Assembly: GCA_013140405.1 (NCBI GenBank)
Contig: JABFSV010000224.1
Coordinates: 1-11,402, forward strand
Direction of reading: 5' to 3'
From: Methyloglobulus sp.
GTDB lineage: Bacteria > Pseudomonadota > Gammaproteobacteria > Methylococcales > Methylomonadaceae
Length of the DNA stretch: 11,402 nucleotides
Part shown: positions 1 to 8,239 of the stretch, in pieces
Position numbering within the stretch: position 1 is the stretch's first letter
Layout of the letters: every line of letters begins with the position of its first letter
Notes under the pieces: model-generated
Database searches by the model: none
What the model saw: the letters and a program-made list of their open reading frames with translations, nothing else
What the model was told of the DNA's origin: nothing
Position numbers and translations under genes: made by a program

Positions 1-186
1 ATTAATATAGTCATCATACACTTTCCCATGACCTATACGGCGGAAGGCTACAACAGCCTGTTGCGGTACGGCTTGGCAAGGTTGAAACGGAAAACCAAGT
101 GTTACAGCAAAAGCCAAGGCATGCTTGAATGCTCGGCCAAGCTGTTCATGGCCTATTGGAATAACGGGAAATCTATATTTATTTAA
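1..186 (+). CDS. IS1-family transposase, C-terminal end (partial, 5' end outside window)
   Basis: Reading frame 1 is open from the first base to a TAA at 184-186 and gives 61 residues. The peptide contains TYTAEGYNSLLRYGLARLKR followed by a KTKCYSKS motif and a MLE...MAYWNN ending. This pattern (E-x-YNS, LAR, RKT/KCYSKS) is typical of the C-terminal part of IS1-family DDE transposases, which cut and rejoin the ends of their own element. Only the end of the gene is visible, so it cannot be said whether the transposase is intact or a relic. The first nine residues fit the family less clearly. I could not identify a terminal inverted repeat of the element after the stop codon. Confidence 0.75.
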   Translation: MNIVIIHFPMTYTAEGYNSLLRYGLARLKRKTKCYSKSQGMLECSAKLFMAYWNNGKSIFI

Positions 187-212
187 CAATACCGTCTATT
201 GTAGTGCCATAG

Positions 213-267
213 GATGTGCCGAGGTACGAGGCGCATCAATCGAGGAAAAACGCGAACGGATGCGCCT
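213..267. repeat. Three-arm inverted repeat with mutually exclusive pairings
   Basis: The arm GATGTGC (213-219) can pair with GCGCATC (231-237) through one G-U pair. The middle arm AGGCGCATC (229-237) is instead a perfect 9-bp complement of GATGCGCCT (259-267). The two stems share the middle arm, so only one can form at a time. The sequence just before (TAGGATGTGC) resembles the dispersed palindromic intergenic elements common in gammaproteobacterial genomes. That resemblance is from memory and unverified. Confidence 0.6.
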
Positions 268-274
268 TTCCAGC

Positions 275-299
275 CGAACGGGGCATGTCGCCCCGTTCG
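275..299. repeat. Perfect 10-bp inverted repeat (hairpin)
   Basis: CGAACGGGGC (275-284) and GCCCCGTTCG (290-299) are exact reverse complements around a 5-nt loop (ATGTC). The stem is GC-rich and stable. It is not followed by a T tract, so it is not a typical intrinsic terminator by itself. Confidence 0.75.
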
Positions 300-340
300 T
301 AGGTTTTCGAGGTGGTTCAACAACGTCACCGTCAGCAAAA

Positions 341-386
341 CGTGAATGGCGGGGTAACATACCCCGTCACGCGTTCGTTTTTCTTT
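341..386 (+). terminator. Possible intrinsic terminator, plus strand
   Basis: CGGGGT (350-355) pairs with ACCCCG (361-366) around the loop AACAT. The stem continues with CGTGA (341-345) against TCACG (367-371) after a 4-nt bulge. A T-rich run follows at 375-386. This could stop transcription leaving the IS1-family gene. The bulge and the few bases between stem and T run make it imperfect, and it may simply be another unit of the hairpin cluster. Confidence 0.4.
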
Positions 387-482
387 GTAGAATACTTCAA
401 AAAATGTGCCCTGATTAGTGCATATGGATCAAATTTAAAAAATTCCGAGGGTTTGGCCTTACAGCCCATAGAAAAGCAAAAA

Positions 483-1103
483 TTATATCAACCCGCAGTG
501 CATAGCTATGACGGTCAATTCAGACAAGTCTTCAGCTTCCATTTTCCCCATAATCTTTGCCCTGTGGACATCAATGGTACGGGGGCTGATGTTCAGGTGT
601 TTTGCGACTTCTTTATTGGAATGGCCTTTGACAACAAGAATTAGGACTTCATGCTCCCTGGGTGTCAGTTGACTTAACAGTTTTTTAAATTTGCGTTTTT
701 CTGCATTATAAACTCGCGTGTCCAGGTCTTTTTGGATCGCCTCCTGCATACGGGTCAATAAGGTATCGCTATCGAAGGGTTTTTCCATGTAATCGATAGC
801 GCCCGCCCTGAATGCCTTAGAGGAATCGGGGACATCGGCGTGACCACTGATAAAGATAATAGGGATAGCGAAATCCCTTCTTGCCAGTTCTTCCTGGAGT
901 TCCAGTCCGGTCATGCTTGGCATTCTGACATCAAGAATCAAACAACCGGCTTGGTCGGCATCAAAGTTGTTCAAGAAAGCATCTGCGGATTCAAAGCATC
1001 TCACTGCTTGTCCAGTCGTTTCTATCAGTAAACTCAATGAATCCCTGATAGAAAAATCATCATCAACCAAATAAACCAGAGTTTTAGGCTTTATTTCTGC
1101 CAT
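483..1103 (-). CDS. FixJ-like (NarL/LuxR-type) response regulator
   Basis: This 206-residue protein has an N-terminal receiver domain (about residues 8-120) and a C-terminal LuxR-type helix-turn-helix (about 143-206). The acidic pocket is VDDD (13-16), the phosphoacceptor is D58 in LILDVRMP, the switch Ser is S86 in FISGHADVP, and the conserved Lys is K108 in EKPF. The HTH shows LTPREHEVL and NKEVAKHLNISPRTIDVHR. This is the FixJ architecture: phosphorylation by a partner kinase should release DNA binding and activate transcription. A longer frame begins at 1193, but the Met at 1103 is chosen because it sits directly before the receiver domain, has a GGAG upstream and leaves only a 20-nt overlap with the kinase gene. 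The overlap implies translational coupling and a cognate pair. Target genes cannot be told from the sequence. Confidence 0.92.
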   Translation of the reverse strand: MAEIKPKTLVYLVDDDFSIRDSLSLLIETTGQAVRCFESADAFLNNFDADQAGCLILDVRMPSMTGLELQEELARRDFAIPIIFISGHADVPDSSKAFRAGAIDYMEKPFDSDTLLTRMQEAIQKDLDTRVYNAEKRKFKKLLSQLTPREHEVLILVVKGHSNKEVAKHLNISPRTIDVHRAKIMGKMEAEDLSELTVIAMHCGLI

Positions 1104-2811
1104 TTTCAGCGCTCTCCGTAGGTAACGTAAAATAAAAAGTAGTGCCTTTATCCTCTTTGCTGTTGAAATGCAACGTGCCATGATGGGCTTCAACCAGTGA
1201 TCGGCTGATCGACAGCCCCATGCCCATGCCAGAAGATTTGGTGGTAAAAAAAGGTGTCAGTATTTTGTCCCGTTGCATAGGGGTCAGTCCGGGGCCGTTA
1301 TCTTTGACTCTTACTACTATGTGATTTAGGTTGTTTAAGGTGGTTTCGATGGAAAGCTGACGTTGCGTAAACTGGGGCAACTCTTTAAGGGCATCAATAC
1401 TGTTTCTGATTAAATTCAGGATGACTTGCTCTATTTGTACCCGGTCAATAAAGATGCAGGGCAGACTTTTGGTCAGTTCATAACGCATTGCTATCAAATG
1501 TTGCTTGAAATCCGCCTCAAACAGGCTGATAGCATCGTAGATCAGTTCATTGATATCCACTGTAGAACGGTGGATTTTCCTTTGTTTGACGAACTCCCTC
1601 ATGCTGTGGATGATCTGTCCCGCTTTGAGTGCCTGTTGATTGGCTTTTTGCATCACTTCAGCAATTTTTTCCAAGTCAGGATTTTCATTTTGGATAAAAC
1701 GCAAGCAGGCCTGGGTATAGTTGACGACTGCCGACAAGGGTTGGTTGACTTCATGGGCAATCCCAGAAGCCATTTCACCCATTAGCCCAAGGCGGGTAAC
1801 ATGGGCAAGTTTTTCCAAATGTTCTTTCTCTTGCAATTCCTGATGTTTTCGCGCACTGACATCGCGGACGATGCCGCTGTAGTATTGCATGCCGTCCAAT
1901 GGAAACTCCGCGATTGTCATGTCTAACGGAACTAGGGAACCATCTTTACGTAAGCCTTCAACCTCCCTAATCTGGCCTAACACTTTGGGAATAAAGATTT
2001 GAATGTACTTTTGAAGGTAATAGTCCTGTTTTTTCCGTATGGTAATAGGCATTAACAGGTGAACGCCATAACCGATCAGTTCATCGGCTTTATATCCGAA
2101 AATATTTTCTACAGCCGCATTTACCGAGACAATAGTTCCTGCCATATCGATAACAATAATACCTTCGATTGAGGCGTTCAGGATGGAATTAAGTTTGGCT
2201 TCGCGTTCGAGCAATTGATGCCGCGAATAATTAAGTTCATCAACGGTTTTCGTTAACGCCTTGTTGATTTCGGTCAGGTGATCAGTTTTTTTGCGTAGAG
2301 TGTCTTCAAGTTTATTAATGATTTCGGACTGGTTTTTTTCGCTTTGTGTGTGTTCGGTGACATCGTTGAAAACCAGGCAAATCTGCATCTTGTCGCCCAA
2401 TATTCCGGCGGAACCGCGACATTCAATCTCAAGTATTTTTCCATCCTGACTGCCTAATTTCAGCGTTGAAACGTGAGTTGTTAAGGTATCTGCGAGTTTG
2501 CCGAGGTAGTCTTGGTAAGCTGTTTTATCGGCAGGGTGTATGTAATCAGCCAAAGCAGTGCCATGAATGGCTTGCTGGGCACTGCCTAGCAGGTTGATTG
2601 CGGTACTGTTGATACGTTGGACAAAGCCTTCTTTGTCAAGTGTAAGGCAGCCAATGGGGGATTTTTCAAACAAGCGTTCATGGCAATCCAGATTTGCACG
2701 AAGTTCGTGGTTTTGGACTTCCAGTTCGAGTTGACGGGCTTTTAACTCAAGCAGCAGATTTTGCAGTTCTGCGCTGGTCATCTGGGCAATATCGTCGGGC
2801 TTGTTTAACAT
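1084..2811 (-). CDS. FixL-like cytoplasmic PAS-PAS sensor histidine kinase
   Basis: The 575-residue protein has no membrane segment. In order: an N-terminal coiled coil (about 10-45), a PAS domain (47-157), a linker coiled coil (157-208), a second PAS domain (208-320), a HisKA dimerisation domain with phosphoacceptor H353 in IAHEVNQPLS, and a HATPase domain with N box (N466, N470), G1 box DNGPG (504-508) and G2 box around GMGMGL (528-533). The PAS2-to-kinase part follows rhizobial FixL closely, including GEMASGIAHE and the SGMGMGLSISRSLVEAHHG stretch. In FixL the PAS haem is held by a His; the ungapped match here is Q262 (RKKQDYY). It is therefore probably not a haem oxygen sensor of the classical kind. 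It should phosphorylate the overlapping response regulator. The start at 2811 follows a weak AGGG ribosome site. Confidence 0.93.
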   Translation of the reverse strand: MLNKPDDIAQMTSAELQNLLLELKARQLELEVQNHELRANLDCHERLFEKSPIGCLTLDKEGFVQRINSTAINLLGSAQQAIHGTALADYIHPADKTAYQDYLGKLADTLTTHVSTLKLGSQDGKILEIECRGSAGILGDKMQICLVFNDVTEHTQSEKNQSEIINKLEDTLRKKTDHLTEINKALTKTVDELNYSRHQLLEREAKLNSILNASIEGIIVIDMAGTIVSVNAAVENIFGYKADELIGYGVHLLMPITIRKKQDYYLQKYIQIFIPKVLGQIREVEGLRKDGSLVPLDMTIAEFPLDGMQYYSGIVRDVSARKHQELQEKEHLEKLAHVTRLGLMGEMASGIAHEVNQPLSAVVNYTQACLRFIQNENPDLEKIAEVMQKANQQALKAGQIIHSMREFVKQRKIHRSTVDINELIYDAISLFEADFKQHLIAMRYELTKSLPCIFIDRVQIEQVILNLIRNSIDALKELPQFTQRQLSIETTLNNLNHIVVRVKDNGPGLTPMQRDKILTPFFTTKSSGMGMGLSISRSLVEAHHGTLHFNSKEDKGTTFYFTLPTESAENGRNKA

Positions 2812-3104
2812 AACCCTGATTGCTTGTTATCGCTTTTATGCAGTATTTGCATCACTTTACAACCTCAATACAAGCGAACTTTAACTGTAGCTTATACTAC
2901 AAGTTAAGTGTTGTGGATAAAAAATTAGATTAAGACATTACGGTTTAAAATTCTCTGAACATGCAAACCGTTTAACTTATATCGACCAGTGATAAGTTTA
3001 GGACAATTACAGGAAACCAAAAGCGATAATCGACAAAATTAAGCGAAATTTATAGGCTTGTCTTATGACACGGGCGTGGACTATTGATTCTGGTTTTGTG
3101 ACGC
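2812..3104. other. Intergenic region upstream of the kinase operon
   Basis: There are 293 bases between the phosphatase stop and the kinase start. The stretch is AT-rich, contains no gene-like frame and carries several inverted repeats. Besides the one at 2881-2907, ACGGTTT (2940-2946) pairs with AAACCGT (2965-2971), and AACTTAT (2974-2980) pairs with ATAAGTT (2992-2998). No clear terminator for the phosphatase gene is seen. The promoter of the kinase-regulator pair is presumably here on the minus strand. Confidence 0.55.
2881..2907. promoter_or_regulatory. Operator-like palindrome upstream of the kinase gene
   Basis: TTAACTGTAG and CTACAAGTTAA are near-perfect reverse complements around CTTATA, with a single extra A in the right arm. 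The palindrome lies 70-96 nt upstream of the kinase start. On the minus strand its centre reads TATAAG, which could be a -10 hexamer, but no good -35 is found at the proper distance. Such an arrangement fits a regulator-controlled promoter, possibly autoregulated by the encoded response regulator. That link is inference. Confidence 0.4.
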
Positions 3105-3869
3105 TTACATAAGTGGCAACAGTTGTTCAAATATACCGCCATTTGTTGCCAAAATTTGTTTTGGAAAAATGCCTTTATTGCCTTTAAAGTCAGTAACGGT
3201 TGCACCCGCTTCTGCCGCAATTAAAGCGCCAGCAGCTATGTCGTAAAGGTTCAGTTCCTGCTCCCAGAAGGCATCAACTTGGCCGTCCGCCACCATGCAC
3301 AAATCCAAGGCTGCCGAACCAAAACGGCGTTGTCCGGTGGTGTGTTCGGCAATCCTACAGAATCGTTGCAAGTTATTATCTTGTAAATAAGATCGGATAC
3401 AGGCAAAACCAGTGGCAACCATGGCATTAGCAAGCTGTTGTTCGTCTGATACTGAGATTGAAATGCCATTTTTACTGGCACCTTTATCTTTTTCCGCGCA
3501 GTAATAATCGTTGAGGGCAGGGGCATACACTGCTCCAATAATAATCTCCGCATTTATTTCTAGTGCAACACTGACAGCCCAAAAATATTGGCCTTTGGAA
3601 AAAGAATGCGTCCCATCAATAGGATCGACAACCCAGCGGCTGGACTGGTTTTCGCTTTGCCCACTTTCTTCACCCCAAAAACCAAACTGCGGGTATTGCC
3701 TGGAAAGCGTTTCCTTAAGATAAGATTCAACCGCAATATCGGCTTCGGTCACAAAATCGCGTGGACTTTTTTTAGTGATTTTTAAGTGCTGTAAATTTTT
3801 AAAATGGGTGAGGGCAATTGTTCCAGCTTCACGGACAATTATTTCTAGGTCGCTTAATAAAACAGTCAT
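3105..3869 (-). CDS. Inositol monophosphatase family protein (SuhB/HisN-like phosphatase)
   Basis: The 254-residue protein carries the metal-site motifs of the Mg2+-dependent, Li+-sensitive phosphatase superfamily: DFVTEAD (38-44), GEE (66-68), DPIDGT (82-87) and a C-terminal D210 in LYDIAAG. Members remove phosphate from inositol monophosphate, histidinol phosphate, PAP or sugar bisphosphates. The length is normal for the family. The residue before D210 is Tyr where most family members have Trp (WDxAAG), a small departure that leaves the metal ligand intact. The substrate cannot be assigned from sequence alone: neither a suhB nor a hisN identity is secure. The gene lies 115 bp after the SoxYZ-like gene, with a probable terminator between. 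No strong ribosome site precedes the ATG at 3869. Confidence 0.88.
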   Translation of the reverse strand: MTVLLSDLEIIVREAGTIALTHFKNLQHLKITKKSPRDFVTEADIAVESYLKETLSRQYPQFGFWGEESGQSENQSSRWVVDPIDGTHSFSKGQYFWAVSVALEINAEIIIGAVYAPALNDYYCAEKDKGASKNGISISVSDEQQLANAMVATGFACIRSYLQDNNLQRFCRIAEHTTGQRRFGSAALDLCMVADGQVDAFWEQELNLYDIAAGALIAAEAGATVTDFKGNKGIFPKQILATNGGIFEQLLPLM

Positions 3870-3942
3870 TTAGAGTCGTATCAAAAGGGTGTGGCGAGAT
3901 GGTTGTAATGAATAAAATCGACACAAGGTCAGATCGGTTTAT

Positions 3943-3969
3943 GAAAAAAATCCCAAGAGGGCCTTTTTC
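3943..3969 (-). terminator. Probable intrinsic terminator after the SoxYZ-like gene
   Basis: On the minus strand an A-rich run and GGCCC pair with GGG and a following run of seven T around a TCTT loop. There is one G-A mismatch and one G-U pair. The hairpin begins about 15 nt after the SoxYZ-like stop codon. It fits a rho-independent terminator and suggests that the downstream phosphatase is transcribed mainly from its own promoter. Confidence 0.5.
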
Positions 3970-3984
3970 AAACATTAACAAGCA

Positions 3985-4824
3985 TCAGGGATTAATGGCA
4001 TACGTTTCAGTATAAGTATTGCCTTTTTTACAGACATCCCGTGCTATTGGGCTTTCACAGGTAGTATCGGTAAATTCGGCTTTTAAAGTACCCGCTTCAT
4101 CGGGAATAAAGTAAAACCGGAAGTTGGGGTCGGAGCTGATAGCGATGTCGGTTTTTGCAGTTAAGACCGGCTTATCGTTAAATGAGACTTTCATTTGTTC
4201 AACGAAATGTGATTTTTTGATGAATCGTGTCACTTGATCCATCTGCATACCACTTAGGTTGGGATGGCTAATCAAAAGTTGCACCAAGGTGGGTTCTTTG
4301 GTTTTCACGCCATCATCCAGGCGGAATTTCATTTTACCCAGTCGTTGCATGGCTGCATCAAGATCAGCGCCCACAGGCGCGGAACAACCACCGCTGGCCT
4401 TAACGTATTTTTTGGACATATAGAGTTTGCCGTCATTCATTTCGGCAATGGCGCGGATATAACTGTAAGTGTTTACACGAATCCGCATGGCAAGGTCGGC
4501 CTTCCCGCTGTGCGGTGTAAATTCAAATTCACCGACGAAAGGAAAGGGGTTTTTATCGACCAACACCAGTATTTTTTTGATATAACTATCGTTGGTTTGC
4601 TTGATTTTAGTATTGATTTTTAACGGCACCAGGGCAGGGTCTTCAGCTCGAATTGGGGCATCCAGTTCGATAATGTTACTGGATTCCTCAATCGTTTTAC
4701 CGGAAAAATACTGGTTTTTTAGGGTGTTGTTCCATTCGGTTTCGTCTTGTTCAGCGAATGCCAGTGTTGAAGTCGCCAACAATGCAAGTAAAAATGCTTT
4801 AGTAAAAAGGGTGTTGAGCTTCAT
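3985..4824 (-). CDS. Fused SoxYZ-like carrier, quinoprotein-dehydrogenase-associated type
   Basis: This 279-residue protein begins with a signal peptide (hydrophobic core about 7-22, cleavage probably near AFA-EQ at 24-25), so the product should be periplasmic. Residues about 30-155 resemble SoxY and about 178-279 resemble SoxZ, joined in one chain. C147 in SGGCSAP occupies the place of the substrate-carrying Cys in the SoxY GGC arm, but here it is internal and not at the C terminus. C256 and C265 in the SoxZ part may form a disulfide. The match is to the family of fused SoxYZ carriers found with PQQ-type dehydrogenases in methylotrophs. The carried group is not known for that family. The start at 4824 is fixed by a strong AGGAGGA ribosome site and the signal peptide; a frame extending to 5007 has neither. 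No dehydrogenase or cytochrome gene lies next to it here. Confidence 0.85.
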   Translation of the reverse strand: MKLNTLFTKAFLLALLATSTLAFAEQDETEWNNTLKNQYFSGKTIEESSNIIELDAPIRAEDPALVPLKINTKIKQTNDSYIKKILVLVDKNPFPFVGEFEFTPHSGKADLAMRIRVNTYSYIRAIAEMNDGKLYMSKKYVKASGGCSAPVGADLDAAMQRLGKMKFRLDDGVKTKEPTLVQLLISHPNLSGMQMDQVTRFIKKSHFVEQMKVSFNDKPVLTAKTDIAISSDPNFRFYFIPDEAGTLKAEFTDTTCESPIARDVCKKGNTYTETYAINP

Positions 4825-4830
4825 ATCTGT

Positions 4831-4838
4831 TCCTCCTA
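4831..4838 (-). promoter_or_regulatory. Strong ribosome binding site deciding the SoxYZ-like start
   Basis: On the minus strand TAGGAGGA lies 6 nt before the ATG at 4824. It is the best Shine-Dalgarno site seen in the window and rules out the longer frame that begins at 5007. Confidence 0.85.
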
Positions 4839-4915
4839 ATTGTTGCCGTATTGTAAGCCCATAAAGCGAAATCGAATAGGGTGCATTAGCGATAGTGTAA
4901 TGCGCCGGATGAATG

Positions 4916-4937
4916 AGACATAAATGTCTATTTATGT
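4916..4937. promoter_or_regulatory. Overlapping palindromes upstream of the SoxYZ-like gene
   Basis: ACATAAAT (4918-4925) and ATTTATGT (4930-4937) are perfect inverted repeats around GTCT. Overlapping them, AGACAT (4916-4921) and ATGTCT (4924-4929) form a second perfect palindrome around AA. The site lies about 92-113 nt upstream of the SoxYZ-like start, a suitable place for a dimeric transcription factor. No regulator can be named. Confidence 0.45.
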
Positions 4938-5177
4938 AATAACTCACTAAAAATCCGCTTGATTGTAAATGTAACTCGTCAGAGGCATTCTGCTTGCAAC
5001 ACACCAAGAAGATGCTGTTAGTGTCTTATGCTGCATAATCGAATAGCGCTAAAAATAGGTCAATTTTCCTTTTAGTAACTCACCTTACGCACTTAAGCGT
5101 TTGTAGCACGTCAAAAGCCAGTCGGACTGACATCTACGCCGATTAAATCGATGTCCAACAAAATCAAATCAAGAATG

Positions 5178-5210
5178 CGAGGGCGAGAAATCAGTTTTGC
5201 CGCTCCCTCG
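5178..5210. repeat. Short hairpin in the nudJ upstream region
   Basis: CGAGGG (5178-5183) pairs with CCCTCG (5205-5210), and an inner CG-CG pairing is possible with a two-base bulge. No T tract follows. Its role is unknown; it may be a chance stem. Confidence 0.3.
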
Positions 5211-5222
5211 TTATCCAATTTA

Positions 5223-5238
5223 ATGCAAATCTTTGCAT
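5223..5238. promoter_or_regulatory. Palindrome upstream of nudJ
   Basis: ATGCAAA and TTTGCAT are perfect inverted repeats separated by TC. They lie about 53-68 nt before the nudJ start, just upstream of a -10-like TAAAAT (5260-5265). This position would suit an operator, but with only 7-bp arms in AT-rich DNA chance is possible. Confidence 0.3.
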
Positions 5239-5290
5239 ATCCGGCGATGTAAATCTTGTAAAATATGGGTTTATCAAATTGGAATAACTA

Positions 5291-5752
5291 ATGGTGTGGA
5301 AACCACACGTTACGGTAGCCGCTATTATTGAGCGCGACGGGCGATTTTTGCTGGTTGAGGAACACACGTCCAGTGGCTTGCAGTTCAACCAGCCAGCGGG
5401 GCATCTTGAAGAAAACGAAAGCTTGATAGCAGCCGTCAAGCGTGAAGTATTTGAAGAAACCGCTTGGCAATTTGAACCTGAATACCTGGTTTCCATTCAG
5501 CTTTGGCGTAAAAAGCCGCGTTCTCCCAGCTTCTTGAGATGTTGCTTTGCGGGGCAATGCCACAGCCATGATCCCAATCAACCGTTGGACGAGGGCATTG
5601 TTGCCACGCATTGGCTTACACGAGAGGAAATTCTATTGCAGCAACGCCGTTTGCGTAGCCCGTTAGTGTCGATTTCTGTGGACGAATACCTTAGCGGACA
5701 AAGTTACCCATTAGCTTTGCTTAAGTCTTTTATTGATACTGAACATGGCTAA
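5291..5752 (+). CDS. nudJ: Nudix hydrolase, NudJ-type phosphatase
   Basis: The 153-residue protein starts [13 protein letters not shown], very like E. coli NudJ (MFKPHVTVACVV), and keeps [13 protein letters not shown] and RSPLV further on. The Nudix box runs from about residue 37 to 59 with the metal-binding REVFEE core; the last Gly of the consensus (EExGU) is Ala here (EETAW). NudJ enzymes remove phosphate from nucleoside di- and triphosphates and from the thiamine intermediate HMP-PP. The gene overlaps mnmA by 8 nt, and the nudJ-mnmA pairing is the same as in enterobacteria, which supports the name. A GGAA lies 8 nt before the ATG. Confidence 0.88.
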   Translation: MVWKPHVTVAAIIERDGRFLLVEEHTSSGLQFNQPAGHLEENESLIAAVKREVFEETAWQFEPEYLVSIQLWRKKPRSPSFLRCCFAGQCHSHDPNQPLDEGIVATHWLTREEILLQQRRLRSPLVSISVDEYLSGQSYPLALLKSFIDTEHG

Positions 5753-6836
5753 AAATATTGTCGTCGGTATGTCAGGGGGCGTTGATTCGTCTGTCACGGC
5801 GTTGCTATTGCTGGAGCAGGGCTATCAGGTGACGGGCTTGTTCATGAAGAACTGGGAAGAAGACGACGGCACCGAATACTGCACCGCCATGCAAGACCTC
5901 GCCGATGCCCAGCAAGTCTGCGACAAGCTCGGCATCGAATTAAAAACAGTCAATTTCGCCGCCGAGTATTGGGATGACGTGTTTGAAGTATTCCTGTCTG
6001 AATTCAAGGCCGGACGTACGCCTAATCCTGACATCCTGTGCAATAAGTACGTCAAGTTTAAGGCATTCTTGGATTATGCAATTCAGGATTTAGGTGCAGA
6101 CTATATCGCCACCGGACATTACGCACGGGTCAAAGAAAAAAATGGCGAATATTTCTTGTTGAAGGGACTTGATCCTGATAAAGAGCAAAGCTATTTCCTA
6201 TACACCCTGAAACAATACGAATTGTCGCACACCTTATTCCCAATCGGTCACCTACATAAAAAGGAAATCCGCAAACTGGCGCAACAAGCAGGGTTTGATA
6301 ATTGCCGAAAAAAAGACAGTACAGGAATATGCTTTATCGGTGAACGTAAGTTTACTGAATTTTTGCAGCGCTACCTGCCCACACAGCCCGGCGAAATGCG
6401 GACACCGGAAGGTAAGCGTATTGGCACTCATCAAGGCTTGATGTATTACACCTTGGGGCAACGCCAAGGCTTGGGTATCGGTGGCGTAAAAGATGCAACA
6501 GATGAACCTTGGTACGTGCTGGATAAAGACTTGGAAAACAATATCCTTGTCGTCGGGCAAGGCCACGACCACCCCTTAATGTTGCATAACACCTTGGAAG
6601 CCAGCCGCTTGGACTGGTGCAATAACAAACCGTTAACAGAAACCATCGAATGCACGGCGAAAACCCGTTATCGACAAGAGGATCAACTTTGCCGTTTAGA
6701 GCCGCTTGGCGATGATCGTTGCAAGGCAGTATTTAACCAGCCTCAGCGAGCTATTACCCCAGGTCAGTCGGTGGTATTTTATCAAGGTGAAATCTGTCTT
6801 GGTGGCGGTATAATCGAATCCAAAGCAAACACCTAA
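5745..6836 (+). CDS. mnmA: tRNA 2-thiouridine(34) synthase MnmA
   Basis: MnmA installs sulfur at position 2 of the wobble uridine of Lys, Glu and Gln tRNAs, using sulfur passed along a relay from cysteine desulfurase. The 363-residue product has the ATP-binding PP-loop SGGVDSS (10-16), the first catalytic Cys C99 in NPDILCN, and the second, C196, in [12 protein letters not shown]. The central and C-terminal domains follow the usual pattern ([28 protein letters not shown]). Length is close to E. coli MnmA (368). The ATG at 5745 is preferred over an in-frame one at 5733 because it gives the standard [12 protein letters not shown] start. The start lies inside the end of nudJ, so the two are probably translationally coupled. 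Confidence 0.96.
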   Translation: MAKNIVVGMSGGVDSSVTALLLLEQGYQVTGLFMKNWEEDDGTEYCTAMQDLADAQQVCDKLGIELKTVNFAAEYWDDVFEVFLSEFKAGRTPNPDILCNKYVKFKAFLDYAIQDLGADYIATGHYARVKEKNGEYFLLKGLDPDKEQSYFLYTLKQYELSHTLFPIGHLHKKEIRKLAQQAGFDNCRKKDSTGICFIGERKFTEFLQRYLPTQPGEMRTPEGKRIGTHQGLMYYTLGQRQGLGIGGVKDATDEPWYVLDKDLENNILVVGQGHDHPLMLHNTLEASRLDWCNNKPLTETIECTAKTRYRQEDQLCRLEPLGDDRCKAVFNQPQRAITPGQSVVFYQGEICLGGGIIESKANT

Positions 6837-6853
6837 TCCCTTTACCTACCTAA

Positions 6854-8236
<1,383 letters not shown>

Positions 8237-8239
8237 AAA

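Larger units (their letters stand above)
187..482. other. Intergenic stretch with serial inverted repeats, no convincing gene
   Basis: About 300 bases lie between the transposase stop and the response regulator stop. Short open frames exist here but show no recognisable protein features or ribosome binding sites. The stretch is dominated by the hairpins annotated separately (213-267, 275-299, 341-371). The two genes converge on it, so it is also where transcription from both sides should end. Confidence 0.6.
4825..5290. other. Divergent intergenic region between the SoxYZ-like gene and nudJ
   Basis: These 466 bases contain no gene-like frame on either strand. They hold promoters for both divergent genes and several palindromes, annotated separately. 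AT-rich blocks are frequent. I see no tRNA, riboswitch or repeat array. Confidence 0.55.

Noticed and set aside
125..644. Plus-strand open frames at 125-418 and 312-644
   Set aside because: They overlap the transposase end, the hairpin cluster and the response regulator, have no ribosome site and no recognisable protein features.
1084..1103. The 20-nt kinase-regulator overlap as a possible frameshift fusion
   Set aside because: Both frames have normal starts and stops with complete domains; overlapping genes are usual for two-component pairs.
1104..1193. N-terminal extension of the response regulator to a Met at 1193
   Set aside because: The extra 30 residues are basic and unlike any receiver domain start and lie wholly inside the kinase frame; the Met at 1103 has a better position and ribosome site.
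4825..5007. 61-residue upstream extension of the SoxYZ-like protein
   Set aside because: It would bury the signal peptide, and the strong AGGAGGA site marks the ATG at 4824.
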